Positions 13,629-22,569 of a stretch of DNA of 38,084 nucleotides are shown piece after piece. The stretch is from Campylobacterales bacterium. GTDB taxonomy: Bacteria; Campylobacterota; Campylobacteria; Campylobacterales; Hydrogenimonadaceae. Within the stretch, counting starts at the first letter, position 1, and every line of letters begins with the position of its first letter. Position numbers and translations under genes: made by a program. Below the pieces are notes generated by a model. It had not been told where the DNA came from and made no database searches. It saw only the letters and a program-made list of their open reading frames with translations. Location: NCBI GenBank assembly GCA_027081015.1, contig JALWMA010000102.1:1-38084 (forward strand), written 5' to 3'.

Positions 13629-15581
13629 ATGCCGAGGAGAAAGCTGGAGAGGTCGAAACTGACGGAGCGGGGCATCGAGCGTCGTGCCGCGATTGACCGG
13701 TCGGCAATAGACGAGGAGTTGCGAAAAGTATCTATATTGATATCTACGGAGACCCCTTTGCGCCGCACCGACTGGTGGAGTGGTGAGAAGTACGACGAAG
13801 TTCTGCTTCACGGAGAAGAGAATGTGGATCTCACGCGTGCGGCGACGGCGAAGCTCAGATATATGCACGGAAGCGGTAAATACGGCGAGCTGCCTATCGG
13901 ACGGCTCGAAAATGTGCGTCTGGAAAATAGAGAGCTGCGCGCGGACGCGATCTTTTCGGAGGCGAACCCGGATGCGGAGATGCTTTGGCGCATGGTACTG
14001 GAGGGGACGCTGACCGAAATATCGGTAGGCGGCAAAAAGCAGGAGGTGCGGATTACCGAGCGAGACGGCGACGTACCTCTGGTGGAGGTGACGCGATGGG
14101 AGTTCCAGGAGGCGTCTTTGGTCGATATCGGTGCCGATCCGGCAGCCGGCATCGGTCGAAATCTCGAAAATTCGGAAGGAGAGACAATGGACAAAATCGA
14201 AGAACTGAAGCGGCAGCTCGCCGCACTTAGAAAGGATGGCGCAGATTCAGAGACGATTCAGCGCAAACTCGACGATATCGCCAGGGCGATGGAAGAGTTC
14301 GGCATGACGATGGAGCAGATAAAAAAAGAGAACGAGGATCTCAAGCGCAGGGGTGAGATAGAGAAGCTGGCCGCCGCTCATTCCGGGCTTATCGGCGAAG
14401 ACGAACTCAACAGGTTTTTGAACGACGAAACCAAAACGTCAGACGATCTCGCAAGGCACCTGCTCGATCTGAAGAGCTCACAGGACAGGGACCCAGGTTT
14501 TCAAAGGGGTGTTCAGGTCGGCGACGAGAAAAAGAGCGAGCAGATTATGCGCGCGGCCGCGGATGCGCTCGTCATGCGCTCCGGTGTCAAACTGGAAAAC
14601 GCACATCCAGACCACGGCATGTTCATGTCGGCGAACCTGTCGGACATAATGAGAGCGGTAACCGGATATATGGGGTATGACCGTGAAGAGATGATCAAAC
14701 GTGCGATGAGTACGAGCGACTTCCCGGTGCTCCTGGGCGGTGTCGCCAATAGGGTGCTTTCAGCGGCATACGCAGAAGCGGAGGGGACGTTCGACATGTG
14801 GACCGCAGCGACCGAGCTGCCGGATTTCAAGACAAGAACCGAGGCGAGCAGGACGAGACTTGCCGGACGGCTGCGAAAGCTGGCGGAGTATGGAGAGACG
14901 AAGAAGAAGGAGAGCAAAGAGGAGGGCGAGAGCTGGCGGCTTTACAGCTACGGCGACGAAGTTACGCTCAGCCGCGAGATGATCATTAACGACGATCTGG
15001 GAGCGTTTACGGATCTGGTACGTGATTTTGCGGCCATGGCGAAGCGGACCGCAAACGGGCTTGTCTACGACCTGCTCCAGAAAAAAGGTGACTTCTCCGG
15101 CTACAAGATGTCTGACGGAAAGCCTATTTTCGATGCATCGCACAACAATGTCGATACTACCGGAGCGGCGCCAAGCATTGATACGCTCAGCGCGGGACGA
15201 ACGAAAATGCGCAGACAGAAAGATGCCGCCGGAACCGCGCTGAACATCAACCCGAGCTATATCATCGCAGCACCAGAGAACGAAACTCTCATCAAGCAGC
15301 TGCTCACCAGTGAAACAGCTATGGGACAGAGCAATGCCGGTGTCGCAAACCCATTCAGAGGATCTCTGACTCCGATCGTTGACGCGGAGCTCGATGCCGC
15401 TCCGTGGTACCTGGCCGCGAACAGGAGAACCATAAAAGTCGGTTATTTGGCCGGCACGAACAGGCAGCCGATAGTCGCGGAGAAAGAGCGTACTCTTCGC
15501 CATGTGACGTATGAGTGCGTATTCGATTTCGGTCTGTTTGCGGAGGATTTCCGCGGACTTTACAAAAATGAAGGCGCGTAA
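13629..15581 (+). CDS. Prohead protease / major capsid protein fusion
   Basis: 650 residues from ATG 13629 (GGAGG five bases upstream; a GTG at 13623 overlaps that site). Residues 30-180 look like an S78 prohead protease, with H80 (RYMHGSG) and S132 (TEISVGG) as likely catalytic pair. Residues 187-285 are a charged coiled coil, as in scaffold domains. Residues 300-650 are the capsid protein (AAPENETLIKQLL near 560, WYLAANRRT near 605). Fused protease-capsid genes are known in siphophages. An internal AAGGAG-ATG at 14176-14189 could also yield scaffold-capsid alone. Confidence 0.9.
   Translation: MPRRKLERSKLTERGIERRAAIDRSAIDEELRKVSILISTETPLRRTDWWSGEKYDEVLLHGEENVDLTRAATAKLRYMHGSGKYGELPIGRLENVRLENRELRADAIFSEANPDAEMLWRMVLEGTLTEISVGGKKQEVRITERDGDVPLVEVTRWEFQEASLVDIGADPAAGIGRNLENSEGETMDKIEELKRQLAALRKDGADSETIQRKLDDIARAMEEFGMTMEQIKKENEDLKRRGEIEKLAAAHSGLIGEDELNRFLNDETKTSDDLARHLLDLKSSQDRDPGFQRGVQVGDEKKSEQIMRAAADALVMRSGVKLENAHPDHGMFMSANLSDIMRAVTGYMGYDREEMIKRAMSTSDFPVLLGGVANRVLSAAYAEAEGTFDMWTAATELPDFKTRTEASRTRLAGRLRKLAEYGETKKKESKEEGESWRLYSYGDEVTLSREMIINDDLGAFTDLVRDFAAMAKRTANGLVYDLLQKKGDFSGYKMSDGKPIFDASHNNVDTTGAAPSIDTLSAGRTKMRRQKDAAGTALNINPSYIIAAPENETLIKQLLTSETAMGQSNAGVANPFRGSLTPIVDAELDAAPWYLAANRRTIKVGYLAGTNRQPIVAEKERTLRHVTYECVFDFGLFAEDFRGLYKNEGA
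14176..14189 (+). promoter_or_regulatory. Internal ribosome site and start in the protease/capsid gene
   Basis: AAGGAG (14176-14181), five bases, then an in-frame ATG (14187-14189, Met187 of the fusion). It falls exactly at the junction between the protease and the scaffold coiled coil (MDKIEELKRQL). Initiation here would make a 464-residue scaffold-capsid product in larger amounts than the protease. Confidence 0.6.
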
Positions 15582-15591
15582 GGAGTAGATG

Positions 15592-15933
15592 ATGGCAAAA
15601 GAGGCAGTTGAAATACAAAACGGTGTAACGATCGATTATGACCTGACGGCGGATGTCAGCGTCGGGGATGTGGTGCCGCTTGGCACCGGAATGATAGGCG
15701 TGGCCACGGTATCCGGGCTGGCGGGAGAGACTATCGCCGTCGGGGTAGAAAATGTCTACGAGATAGCGGCGGCCGCCGCAGATGCGATAGCAGTGGGTGA
15801 TCTGCTCTATTTCGACGCAACGAACAGGGTCTTGACTAAAACTGCGTCTGGAAACGTAAGAGCAGGGCGTGCGGTATCTGCAAAAGCAGGGTCCGCATCC
15901 GGCACTGTCTTGATCAAAATCAACGCGGCGTAA
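15592..15933 (+). CDS. DUF2190-like head decoration protein
   Basis: 113 residues (ATG 15592; AAGGAG six bases before; a second ATG at 15589). Glycine/alanine-rich beta protein with GDVVPLG, AVGVENVYEI and the closing AVGDLLYFDATNRVL...GRAVSAKAGSASGTVLIKI, the typical shape of DUF2190 proteins that follow capsid genes. Likely on the capsid surface. Confidence 0.75.
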   Translation: MAKEAVEIQNGVTIDYDLTADVSVGDVVPLGTGMIGVATVSGLAGETIAVGVENVYEIAAAAADAIAVGDLLYFDATNRVLTKTASGNVRAGRAVSAKAGSASGTVLIKINAA

Positions 15934-15937
15934 AGTC

Positions 15938-16159
15938 ATGAAGATCAAACTGCTGAAAGGCCGCGAATATCGCGGCAGGAGATATAAAAAAGGCTCTATA
16001 CTCGATATCGACAGGGCGTTGGGTGAAAAGCTCTTGCTAAACGGTATTGCCGTCGTAGCGAGGGGAAATGAAGCACAGGGGCAGGCAACAACTGAAACCG
16101 CCGGGGACAAAACCGGAGCGGAAGATCAGACGCAGGCGGGAGACCAGAGCGGAAAATGA
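15938..16159 (+). CDS. Small head-region protein
   Basis: 73 residues. First half (MKIKLLKGREYRGRRYKKGSI, then LDIDRALGEKLLLNGIAVV) is a compact beta/helix domain often seen after capsid genes in siphophages. The second half is a flexible Gln/Thr/Glu-rich tail. Function unknown; probably head completion. Stop overlaps the next start (ATGA). Confidence 0.55.
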   Translation: MKIKLLKGREYRGRRYKKGSILDIDRALGEKLLLNGIAVVARGNEAQGQATTETAGDKTGAEDQTQAGDQSGK

Positions 16160-16458
16160 GCATAGAGTCCGTGTTCGCAGAGTCCCTGTCGGCGATATAC
16201 GACGCTATCGGGGAGATCGCTACCGTCTGGGTGGACGACATACCGGTAGAGACGAAGCTGATTAAAATGCCAGATTACGAGATCGACTATCACAGCTATG
16301 AGACCTACAGGGCCATCTACGATGTCGTTGCAGGGCTGAAGGTCGGCGACGAAATAGAGTTGACGGACCGTACGGTCGATATCGGTGTGCGCATGGTGAG
16401 TGTCAAGAATCTGCAGCGAACGGACGACGGGCTCGAAATCTACATAGGGGTAGGGTGA
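16156..16458 (+). CDS. Head-tail joining protein (FII-like)
   Basis: 100 residues. SIYDAIGEIATVWVDDIPVET, later VGDEIELTDRTVDIGVRMVSV and DGLEIYIGV fit the FII/attachment-protein beta fold. The position between head proteins and the tail terminator supports this. Probable ring at the head-tail interface. Confidence 0.55.
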   Translation: MSIESVFAESLSAIYDAIGEIATVWVDDIPVETKLIKMPDYEIDYHSYETYRAIYDVVAGLKVGDEIELTDRTVDIGVRMVSVKNLQRTDDGLEIYIGVG

Positions 16459-16754
16459 TGTCAATACAGGTACAGAGCGAGACCGAAGCGCTGGCAAAGA
16501 TCGAGGAGCTTTGCGTCGGATCTTTGCAGAGTTACGACATCGAGCCGATAGAGAGGCAGCAGGACAGAGAGTGGCGCTACACTGTCACATACGCGATCAT
16601 AGTTAAAGACGGTGCATTCAACCCGTCGTTCGTGCGGGCCGCGTTCGAGTTGTGTGCGCAGAGCGACGGCCTGTTTCGTTTTGCCGGCACCAGAAGGGAT
16701 ATCAACGATCTATCATTCGAAGTGATGGCGATAGAGGCAGAAATCACACCGTAA
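16458..16754 (+). CDS. Putative tail terminator (gpU-like)
   Basis: 98 residues from ATG 16458, overlapping the previous stop (TGATG). Alpha/beta protein with RQQDREWRYTVTYAIIVKD in the middle. No strong motif; the call rests on length and on its place directly before the tail tube gene, where gpU-type terminators usually lie. Confidence 0.45.
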   Translation: MSIQVQSETEALAKIEELCVGSLQSYDIEPIERQQDREWRYTVTYAIIVKDGAFNPSFVRAAFELCAQSDGLFRFAGTRRDINDLSFEVMAIEAEITP

Positions 16755-16763
16755 GGAGAAGAA

Positions 16764-17684
16764 ATGGCATATCAGTTAACGAGCAGGCAGGTACTGCTGG
16801 CACGGCAGGGGGGCACACCTACACCGTCGGACGTGGTGACGCTTGCCGAAAACGTCTTTTTCAAGACGACAATCAAAAACGGAACGATCAAAGAGATCGG
16901 CACCGGGGCACTGGGGGCCGAAAAGGGGTACGTAGTAACCGACTGGACCACCGCGGAGGCATCGGTACCGGTGATACTAAAAGCTACCGGGGCGGCAGGA
17001 ACCCCGCCGAAAATCGCACAGATGTTGAAACTTTGCGGTCTTGCGGAGACGGTAGATACCACGTCAGGCTCGGAGAATGTGACATACACGCCGATGACAT
17101 CCATAGGAGGTGCTGGAGAGATCATCAGCTATATAGACGGAGAGAAGCGGACAATCTCCGGTGTAGTGGCGAATCTGAAGCTAAGCTTCACTGTCGGCGA
17201 GCTCGTAAGGGCGGTCTTCAATGTAAAAGGTTTTACAGATGCTGAGCCGGTGCTCGAGGCGAACCCGACGGCCGCTACCGATACGAACTCGAATTTCATA
17301 GTCGAGAGTGTTTCGGCAGTGACGATAGGCGGTGCGACCATCAACCTGACAAACGCCGATTTCGACCTCGGCAACAAAATAGACGAAATTTACGCGGTTG
17401 GCAAAAAAGAGTACGTCATTACCGACTTCATGCCGACGATCACGATCAGGGATATCAAACAGAGAGACAGTGTAGACCACTGGACAGATCTGAAGAACGG
17501 AAACGTCAAAGAGTTCATTGTCTCTCTCGGCAGCGCGAGCGGCCAGAAGTTCAAGTTCACCGCTTCATACTGCAAATACTCCGATATCGGCGAGGACGAC
17601 GACAACGGCAAAACCGTCATCAGCAGGACATTCCGGTGCGAATCGAACGCAGGCGGCGACAACTTCGAGATCAGGTATGAATAA
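16764..17684 (+). CDS. Major tail tube protein
   Basis: 306 residues, beta-rich with many G/T/S. YQLTSRQVLLARQGGTPTPS at the start and VKEFIVSLGSASGQKFKFTASYCKYSDIGEDD near the end resemble siphophage tail tube proteins. AAGGAGAAG precedes the ATG. It is followed by a strong hairpin and then the two tail chaperone genes, the expected order. Confidence 0.8.
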   Translation: MAYQLTSRQVLLARQGGTPTPSDVVTLAENVFFKTTIKNGTIKEIGTGALGAEKGYVVTDWTTAEASVPVILKATGAAGTPPKIAQMLKLCGLAETVDTTSGSENVTYTPMTSIGGAGEIISYIDGEKRTISGVVANLKLSFTVGELVRAVFNVKGFTDAEPVLEANPTAATDTNSNFIVESVSAVTIGGATINLTNADFDLGNKIDEIYAVGKKEYVITDFMPTITIRDIKQRDSVDHWTDLKNGNVKEFIVSLGSASGQKFKFTASYCKYSDIGEDDDNGKTVISRTFRCESNAGGDNFEIRYE

Positions 17685-17688
17685 CAAC

Positions 17689-17712
17689 GGCGGCTTTGTG
17701 CGGTGAGCCGCC
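17689..17712 (+). terminator. Hairpin after the tail tube gene
   Basis: GGCGGCT (17689-17695) and AGCCGCC (17706-17712) form a perfect 7-bp stem with a ten-base loop and no T-run. More likely an mRNA-stabilising or partial stop element that raises tail-tube output than a full terminator. Confidence 0.45.
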
Positions 17713-17757
17713 ACCTGGAAATCATCGCACACAAATCACCGCAACAGGAGAAGAGGG

Positions 17758-18063
17758 ATGAAGATAAAAGCCGAGAGACCGTCTATCGAGTTCGAGTATG
17801 AGTTTGAAGACGGCGCGACCGCTGTTTTTAAGTATTCGGCGCCGACGACGAAGCAGATCGACCGCAGTTTCGAGATACCGGATGAAGATAGAAAAGGGAG
17901 GCTCGACCACACAAAAGAGGTGCTGATAGACTGCATAAGCGGCGACATGGCAGACAAGAGCAGGATGATAGAAGAGCTGATGGAGAACGGAAACATATAC
18001 GAGTTCAAAGTGCAGCTGGATATCGCGCTGGGAAAGCACAGAGAGAGCTTGCAGAGAGGCTGA
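17758..18063 (+). CDS. Tail assembly chaperone G
   Basis: 101 residues, with AGGAG upstream. Acidic, helical after residue 30; begins MKIKAERPSIEFEYEFEDG. Tail assembly chaperones coat the tape measure protein during tail assembly. Near its end lies the slippery sequence GGGAAAG, by which some ribosomes continue into the T frame. The order tail tube - G - T - tape measure matches lambda. Confidence 0.8.
   Translation: MKIKAERPSIEFEYEFEDGATAVFKYSAPTTKQIDRSFEIPDEDRKGRLDHTKEVLIDCISGDMADKSRMIEELMENGNIYEFKVQLDIALGKHRESLQRG
18030..18036 (+). promoter_or_regulatory. -1 ribosomal frameshift site GGGAAAG
   Basis: In frame 0 the codons read CTG GGA AAG, so the heptamer fits X XXY YYZ. It is the same heptamer used in lambda G/GT. 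A -1 slip here connects the G frame to an open frame ending at 18371, which has no good start of its own. Confidence 0.85.
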
Positions 18064-18371
18064 CAGAGTGGGCCAGGCAGAATGCAAAAGGGGTCGGGGA
18101 GCTGATCCTGACTGCCGAGGAGAAGGCCGACATAAAGAGAAACAGCGCGTCTAAGATTATCATCTTCGATGACCCGGAGATCGAGGAGTTGACGAGACTG
18201 TTTCTAAAGATCCCGCTTGAATACGGCCCCATGGGCAGCGTTACCGGCAAGCGATACGACGCGATAAAAGATTTTCTGAGCTGGGAAGGATACCCGCTTA
18301 AAAGGTGGGTTCCCGTCTTTGTACAGATGGGGATTGCATGGGCTGAAGGTCTGCAGAGGAGAGACAAGTGA
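18036..18371 (+). CDS. Tail assembly chaperone T domain (made as GT by -1 frameshift)
   Basis: Read from 18036 after the slip, the frame gives 111 residues (AQRELAERLTEWARQ..., later EGYPLKRWVPVFVQMG). Together with the first 93 residues of G this makes a 204-residue GT fusion. GT bridges the tape measure and the tail tube in lambda-type assembly. Stop overlaps the GTG start of the tape measure gene. Confidence 0.8.
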   Translation, partial: AQRELAERLTEWARQNAKGVGELILTAEEKADIKRNSASKIIIFDDPEIEELTRLFLKIPLEYGPMGSVTGKRYDAIKDFLSWEGYPLKRWVPVFVQMGIAWAEGLQRRDK

Positions 18372-21300
18372 AAGACGAGCTTAGGATCAAACTAAAATTC
18401 GACAAAGATACGAACGAACTTGTCGTCGTCGAGAAAGACCTGAATCGGTTGTCCGGAGTAATGTCTGATGCCGAAAAGCGCGCAAAGATATTCACGAACA
18501 GGCTCTTTTCGATAGGCGGTGCGGTCGGTGGGCTCTACGCTGTAGCGAGAGCGTTCGACGCGATAATGGAGAACGGCATCAGATACAACGCTTCACTCGA
18601 GACGATGCAGATCGGAATCGCGTCGCTGATATCGGTAAATAGCGAGGCGGCTGCCGGCGTGGATAAATTTTCTCTTGCAATGCAGGCGAGCGCAGATGTG
18701 ATGCAGATGCTAAAAAAGGCGAACAGAGAGACATCCGCAACGCTAAAAGAGCTCACGGAGGGGTTTCAGAGCACCCTCGGCCCTGCACTTAAAGCGGGGC
18801 TCTCTTTGAAAGAGACCGTCGAATATACAAAGCTGATGACTCAGGCGGCGGGCGCGATGGGCGTGCCGATGAACCAGCTCGCGCAGGAGATGCGATCTGT
18901 AATCTCCGGCACGATAGACATGAACAGTGTTGTCGCAAAAAACATCGGCATAACCAACGAACAGATAGCCGCACACAAAAGAGCGGGCGACCTCTTCGAG
19001 TTTCTGCAGGAGAAGCTGGGAGATTTCGCCGCTGCCGGAAAAGCGGTGGAAGAGAGCTGGGACGGATCGGTCTCGAATATGGCCGATGCGTGGGACGGCC
19101 TGACAGGCACCGTTACAGAGTCGGTGTTCGAGAGCCTGAAACCCGCGATCCACGACCTGACCGGCTGGATCAACGACCTGACGAAGAGTTTCGATGATGC
19201 CGCGGCCGCGTCAAAGAGCGTTTTCGCGCTCGAGGCGGATCGGGAGATTATAGCCAAATACGAAGATCTCATAGAGCAGTATAACGAGGTACAGGACAAG
19301 ATCAAAAACGGCGTCGGCATCTTCGATTCGATGTTCGGTACCGGAAATACGGAAGTGGAGCTGAAACAACGGGAAAAATATCTCGAACAGCAGATAAGGC
19401 TGCTCGGGCAGAGCGCGAATGCGGTGAGAATCGAAGAGGATGCGCATAAAGATGCTCTAAAAGTTGTCAAACAGCATAGCGAAGAGAGCGAAAAGCTGAC
19501 AGAGATCGAGAAAAAGCGCGCCCGGGAGGCGGAAAAGGCCGCAAGAGAGTATTTGTCGGCTTACGACAAGTATGCGGATATGGTCCTGGACAAGGAGGAG
19601 CTCTTTTACAAGAAGCTCGGAGACGACATCGCGAGCATCGCGGCTTTGGGTACCGACGCGCAGCTGAAGTACTACGAGGCAGCGATGAAAAAGAGGATGG
19701 CGCAGATGCAGGGGGCCGCCGAGGAGACGGTGGTCGTCGTAGATAAAATGTCGCAGGATATGTACAAGAGTTTCGACGACAACTTCTTCGACGCGATCAC
19801 AGGTAGGTTCGACAGTTTAAAGAGCTTCATCAACTCCCTTTTCCGCGATATCCTGAACTCTATAGTGAACCCGTTCGCAAGGCAGATGAGCGGCTCGATC
19901 GCAAAAGGGCTCGCCGGCGTGATGGGCTTCGGCGCCACCGGAGCGACAGCCGAGAGTCTTACGTCTGCGGGGTGGAGAGCGCTCGGATCCGGTGTATATC
20001 AGAACGAATTGGGCCAGAAAGTGGTTGCGTCCGGCGGGCAGATAATCGGCGCATACGATGCGACCGGATCGCCGATAGACGACATAAGCATGGTATCTTC
20101 GCTCCCTTCCGCAGTATCGTCTGTCGGATCGCTGAGCGGCGTACTGTACGGTCCATCTATGGGAGCGGCACAGCTCGGAACGTATATGGAGGGCGTGCCG
20201 TATGTCGGCAGCTATTTGTCGCAGGGGGCCTACGGCGCTTCCACGGCCCTTGCCGGCGGAAATCCCGCGATATACGGCATGTCCGGCCAGCTTGGCGCGG
20301 CAGGTGTGGCGGCGGGTCTCGGCTACCTCGGCGGCAAAACCCTCGACAAACTTTTTGGAGCCGACACGAAGGCCGGTACCGGCGGAGCCATCGGCGCGGG
20401 TATCGGCATGATGGTGGGCGGCCCGATAGGAGCGATCGTCGGCGGGGTTCTTGGGTCGGCCGTAGGCGGCATATTCGGCAAAAAGAAGCAGACCGGCGCG
20501 GGGTTTCAGTTTATCGGCGATGCCAATGCGTACGATATGAACGTCGTCGGCTACAAAGATTTTAAAAAGAAGGGCTGGTTCAGCTCGAAAGAGTGGAGTG
20601 AAACGTTCTCCCTGAGCGAGAGAGAGAAGAAGCAGATAAAGGCGGTATTCAGCGCATACGACTACATATTCGACGCGATGGGAGAGTTCGACAAGTCTGT
20701 ATCTTTGAAAGCGGGCAAATACTCCGGCAAGTCGTTTACCGACGCTCTCGCAAAGAGCTTTTTCGCTCAACTCGTAGAGCCGGACAGGGTCGATGCGATC
20801 TACAAAGAGTGGAAAGAGTATGCGAAGCAGGCGGGCGAAACGATATCCGAAGCGATCTCGTCGGCATTCAACGACTATATATCGAGCACCCGCTCGTTCG
20901 ATGTGTGGCTCAAAGAGTTCAGGGGTGACAGCATAGGCGCACTCGAGGCGCAGGCTCAGTACGCACAGACCGATGTAGCAGCCATCGAAGAGATGCTGGG
21001 AGTACAGAACGTTACGATCGACAACTATCTCGAGAGCTACAGGGCCGCGATGAAAGCGAGCCCTACGAAGGATGTGATAGATCAGTGGAACGCACTCGGC
21101 GAAGCGCTCAAAAACAGTGCGGAGCTTACAAAAAAACTTACAGAGGCGCAGGAGAGCGAGCAGAAGAGGCTCGAAGAGGCGCAGAGGCGGAAAATGGACG
21201 AGATACTTAATCTCAACCGGGCGAACGCATGGAGAATCAGCCACGACTATGTGCAGCTTTCATACATGACCGCATCGCCGCGCGAAAGCGAAGCGAAAAA

Positions 21301-21430
21301 GCGCGCTCGCGATCGTGCGGAAGAGAACGCAAAGGTGCAGATGGGAATGCTCCAGCGGCTCGAAAAGATGGTGCATAGACTCGACGACATATTCCTGCGC
21401 GGCGTAAAGATTACGGAGATGCCTGCATGA
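18368..21430 (+). CDS. Tape measure protein
   Basis: 1020 residues, GTG start overlapping the previous stop. N-terminal basic helices, a tape-measure-like region around 75-250 (SLETMQIGIASLISVN..., QAAGAMGVPMNQLAQEMRSVISG), coiled coils about 290-400, a glycine-rich hydrophobic stretch about 670-710 (IGAGIGMMVGGPIGAIVGG) suited to membrane insertion, and C-terminal coiled coils. It sets tail length and helps DNA entry. A 475-codon antisense frame inside it is a shadow. Confidence 0.92.
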   Translation: MKDELRIKLKFDKDTNELVVVEKDLNRLSGVMSDAEKRAKIFTNRLFSIGGAVGGLYAVARAFDAIMENGIRYNASLETMQIGIASLISVNSEAAAGVDKFSLAMQASADVMQMLKKANRETSATLKELTEGFQSTLGPALKAGLSLKETVEYTKLMTQAAGAMGVPMNQLAQEMRSVISGTIDMNSVVAKNIGITNEQIAAHKRAGDLFEFLQEKLGDFAAAGKAVEESWDGSVSNMADAWDGLTGTVTESVFESLKPAIHDLTGWINDLTKSFDDAAAASKSVFALEADREIIAKYEDLIEQYNEVQDKIKNGVGIFDSMFGTGNTEVELKQREKYLEQQIRLLGQSANAVRIEEDAHKDALKVVKQHSEESEKLTEIEKKRAREAEKAAREYLSAYDKYADMVLDKEELFYKKLGDDIASIAALGTDAQLKYYEAAMKKRMAQMQGAAEETVVVVDKMSQDMYKSFDDNFFDAITGRFDSLKSFINSLFRDILNSIVNPFARQMSGSIAKGLAGVMGFGATGATAESLTSAGWRALGSGVYQNELGQKVVASGGQIIGAYDATGSPIDDISMVSSLPSAVSSVGSLSGVLYGPSMGAAQLGTYMEGVPYVGSYLSQGAYGASTALAGGNPAIYGMSGQLGAAGVAAGLGYLGGKTLDKLFGADTKAGTGGAIGAGIGMMVGGPIGAIVGGVLGSAVGGIFGKKKQTGAGFQFIGDANAYDMNVVGYKDFKKKGWFSSKEWSETFSLSEREKKQIKAVFSAYDYIFDAMGEFDKSVSLKAGKYSGKSFTDALAKSFFAQLVEPDRVDAIYKEWKEYAKQAGETISEAISSAFNDYISSTRSFDVWLKEFRGDSIGALEAQAQYAQTDVAAIEEMLGVQNVTIDNYLESYRAAMKASPTKDVIDQWNALGEALKNSAELTKKLTEAQESEQKRLEEAQRRKMDEILNLNRANAWRISHDYVQLSYMTASPRESEAKKRARDRAEENAKVQMGMLQRLEKMVHRLDDIFLRGVKITEMPA

Positions 21431-22569
21431 AATACATAGAGCCCCTGCCGTTTACGCTCGAGGCGTCAAACATCCCCAACGACTACTCGCTCGCTCCCGA
21501 ATTGTGGGACAGCACCGTAAACTACAACGTGGGAGACTACGCATATGTCATAGTGCAGAAATTCGAGTCGTTTGGTTCATTCATATCGTTTCCCACAGGC
21601 ATCTTGTATAAAACATATAAAGCGGTCGCGGCGAACACGGGAGTAAAACCGACCGAAGACGACGGGACAAACTGGCAGCTGGTGAATGCGTCCGAAGAGA
21701 AGCCCGATACAGCGTTCGTTTTCGGGTATTACAAATGGATTGAAGTGGCGTGGAGCGCCGGGCAGACCGTGGCGGTTGTGGACCAGTACAAAGGTAACGC
21801 GCCGACCTACGGCATATACAGGGCCGCAGTCGATGCGGCCGCTGCTGACTGGCCCCCCACAACTCCGGAGAAGTGGCAGTACCTGGGTGTAGTTCATAAA
21901 TACAGGCCGTTCGACAGCGCTATAAACACGGTAGCCCAGTATCCTGACGAAATCACATATACGATCTCGTCGAGCAGCACGATTACGTCTATCGCGTTTT
22001 TCGGTGTATACGCGAGCAGCATCACGATAGTACAGAAAGACTCTTCCGGCACGATCGTTTATGAAAAGACCTACCAGTTGACGATGGATTTTTCAGACTG
22101 GTTCGGCTATTTCTTCGAAGAGCTGGAGAGGTACAGCAGTCTGTATGTGGAAGATCTGTTGATGTACCGCGAGAGCACGATAGAGATCACAATCAGCGCG
22201 CCGGGTGAGGTCGCCATGGTGGGGGCTATAGTCCCCGGGCGCCCGATGGATGTGGGTGTTACGCTCTACGATTCGGGAGTGTCGTCGCTCGATCTGTCGG
22301 AAAAAGAGGAGAACTACGGTTTTGCGACACTTCAGGACAAGGGGTTTGTGAGATCGACATCACTGCTTGCGCTCGTCGATAACAGGGCCCTGTCGCTCGT
22401 GATGCGCAAACTTTTCAAATTGCGAAACAGGCTTATCGCATTCATCGGCGACGAACGCGACGAGGGCTACGAGCTGTTCCGTAGTTACGGGTTTTTGCGC
22501 CGGGCTTCGGCTCTCGTCTCGAACCCTGTTCAGACGACAATATCACTCGAAATAGAGGAGACAATATGA
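21427..22569 (+). CDS. Tail tip / distal tail protein with carbohydrate-binding-like domain
   Basis: 380 residues. Residues about 27-90 (WDSTVNYNVGDYAYV, YKTYKAVAANTG, GTNWQLV) show the W..Y..GD..Y.A...W pattern of type 3 carbohydrate-binding modules. The remainder is beta-rich with a helical C-terminus (NRALSLVMRKLFKLRNRL). It directly follows the tape measure, where tail tip proteins lie. Overlaps both neighbours by four bases. Confidence 0.6.
   Translation: MKYIEPLPFTLEASNIPNDYSLAPELWDSTVNYNVGDYAYVIVQKFESFGSFISFPTGILYKTYKAVAANTGVKPTEDDGTNWQLVNASEEKPDTAFVFGYYKWIEVAWSAGQTVAVVDQYKGNAPTYGIYRAAVDAAAADWPPTTPEKWQYLGVVHKYRPFDSAINTVAQYPDEITYTISSSSTITSIAFFGVYASSITIVQKDSSGTIVYEKTYQLTMDFSDWFGYFFEELERYSSLYVEDLLMYRESTIEITISAPGEVAMVGAIVPGRPMDVGVTLYDSGVSSLDLSEKEENYGFATLQDKGFVRSTSLLALVDNRALSLVMRKLFKLRNRLIAFIGDERDEGYELFRSYGFLRRASALVSNPVQTTISLEIEETI

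Noticed and set aside
14760-15503. 247-codon antisense frame inside the capsid gene
   Set aside because: Antisense of a well-supported capsid domain and without a start signal.
19817-21244. 475-codon antisense frame inside the tape measure gene
   Set aside because: Shadow of strong codon bias; rich in Arg/His/Leu with no ribosome site or motif, while the plus strand is a clear tape measure protein.
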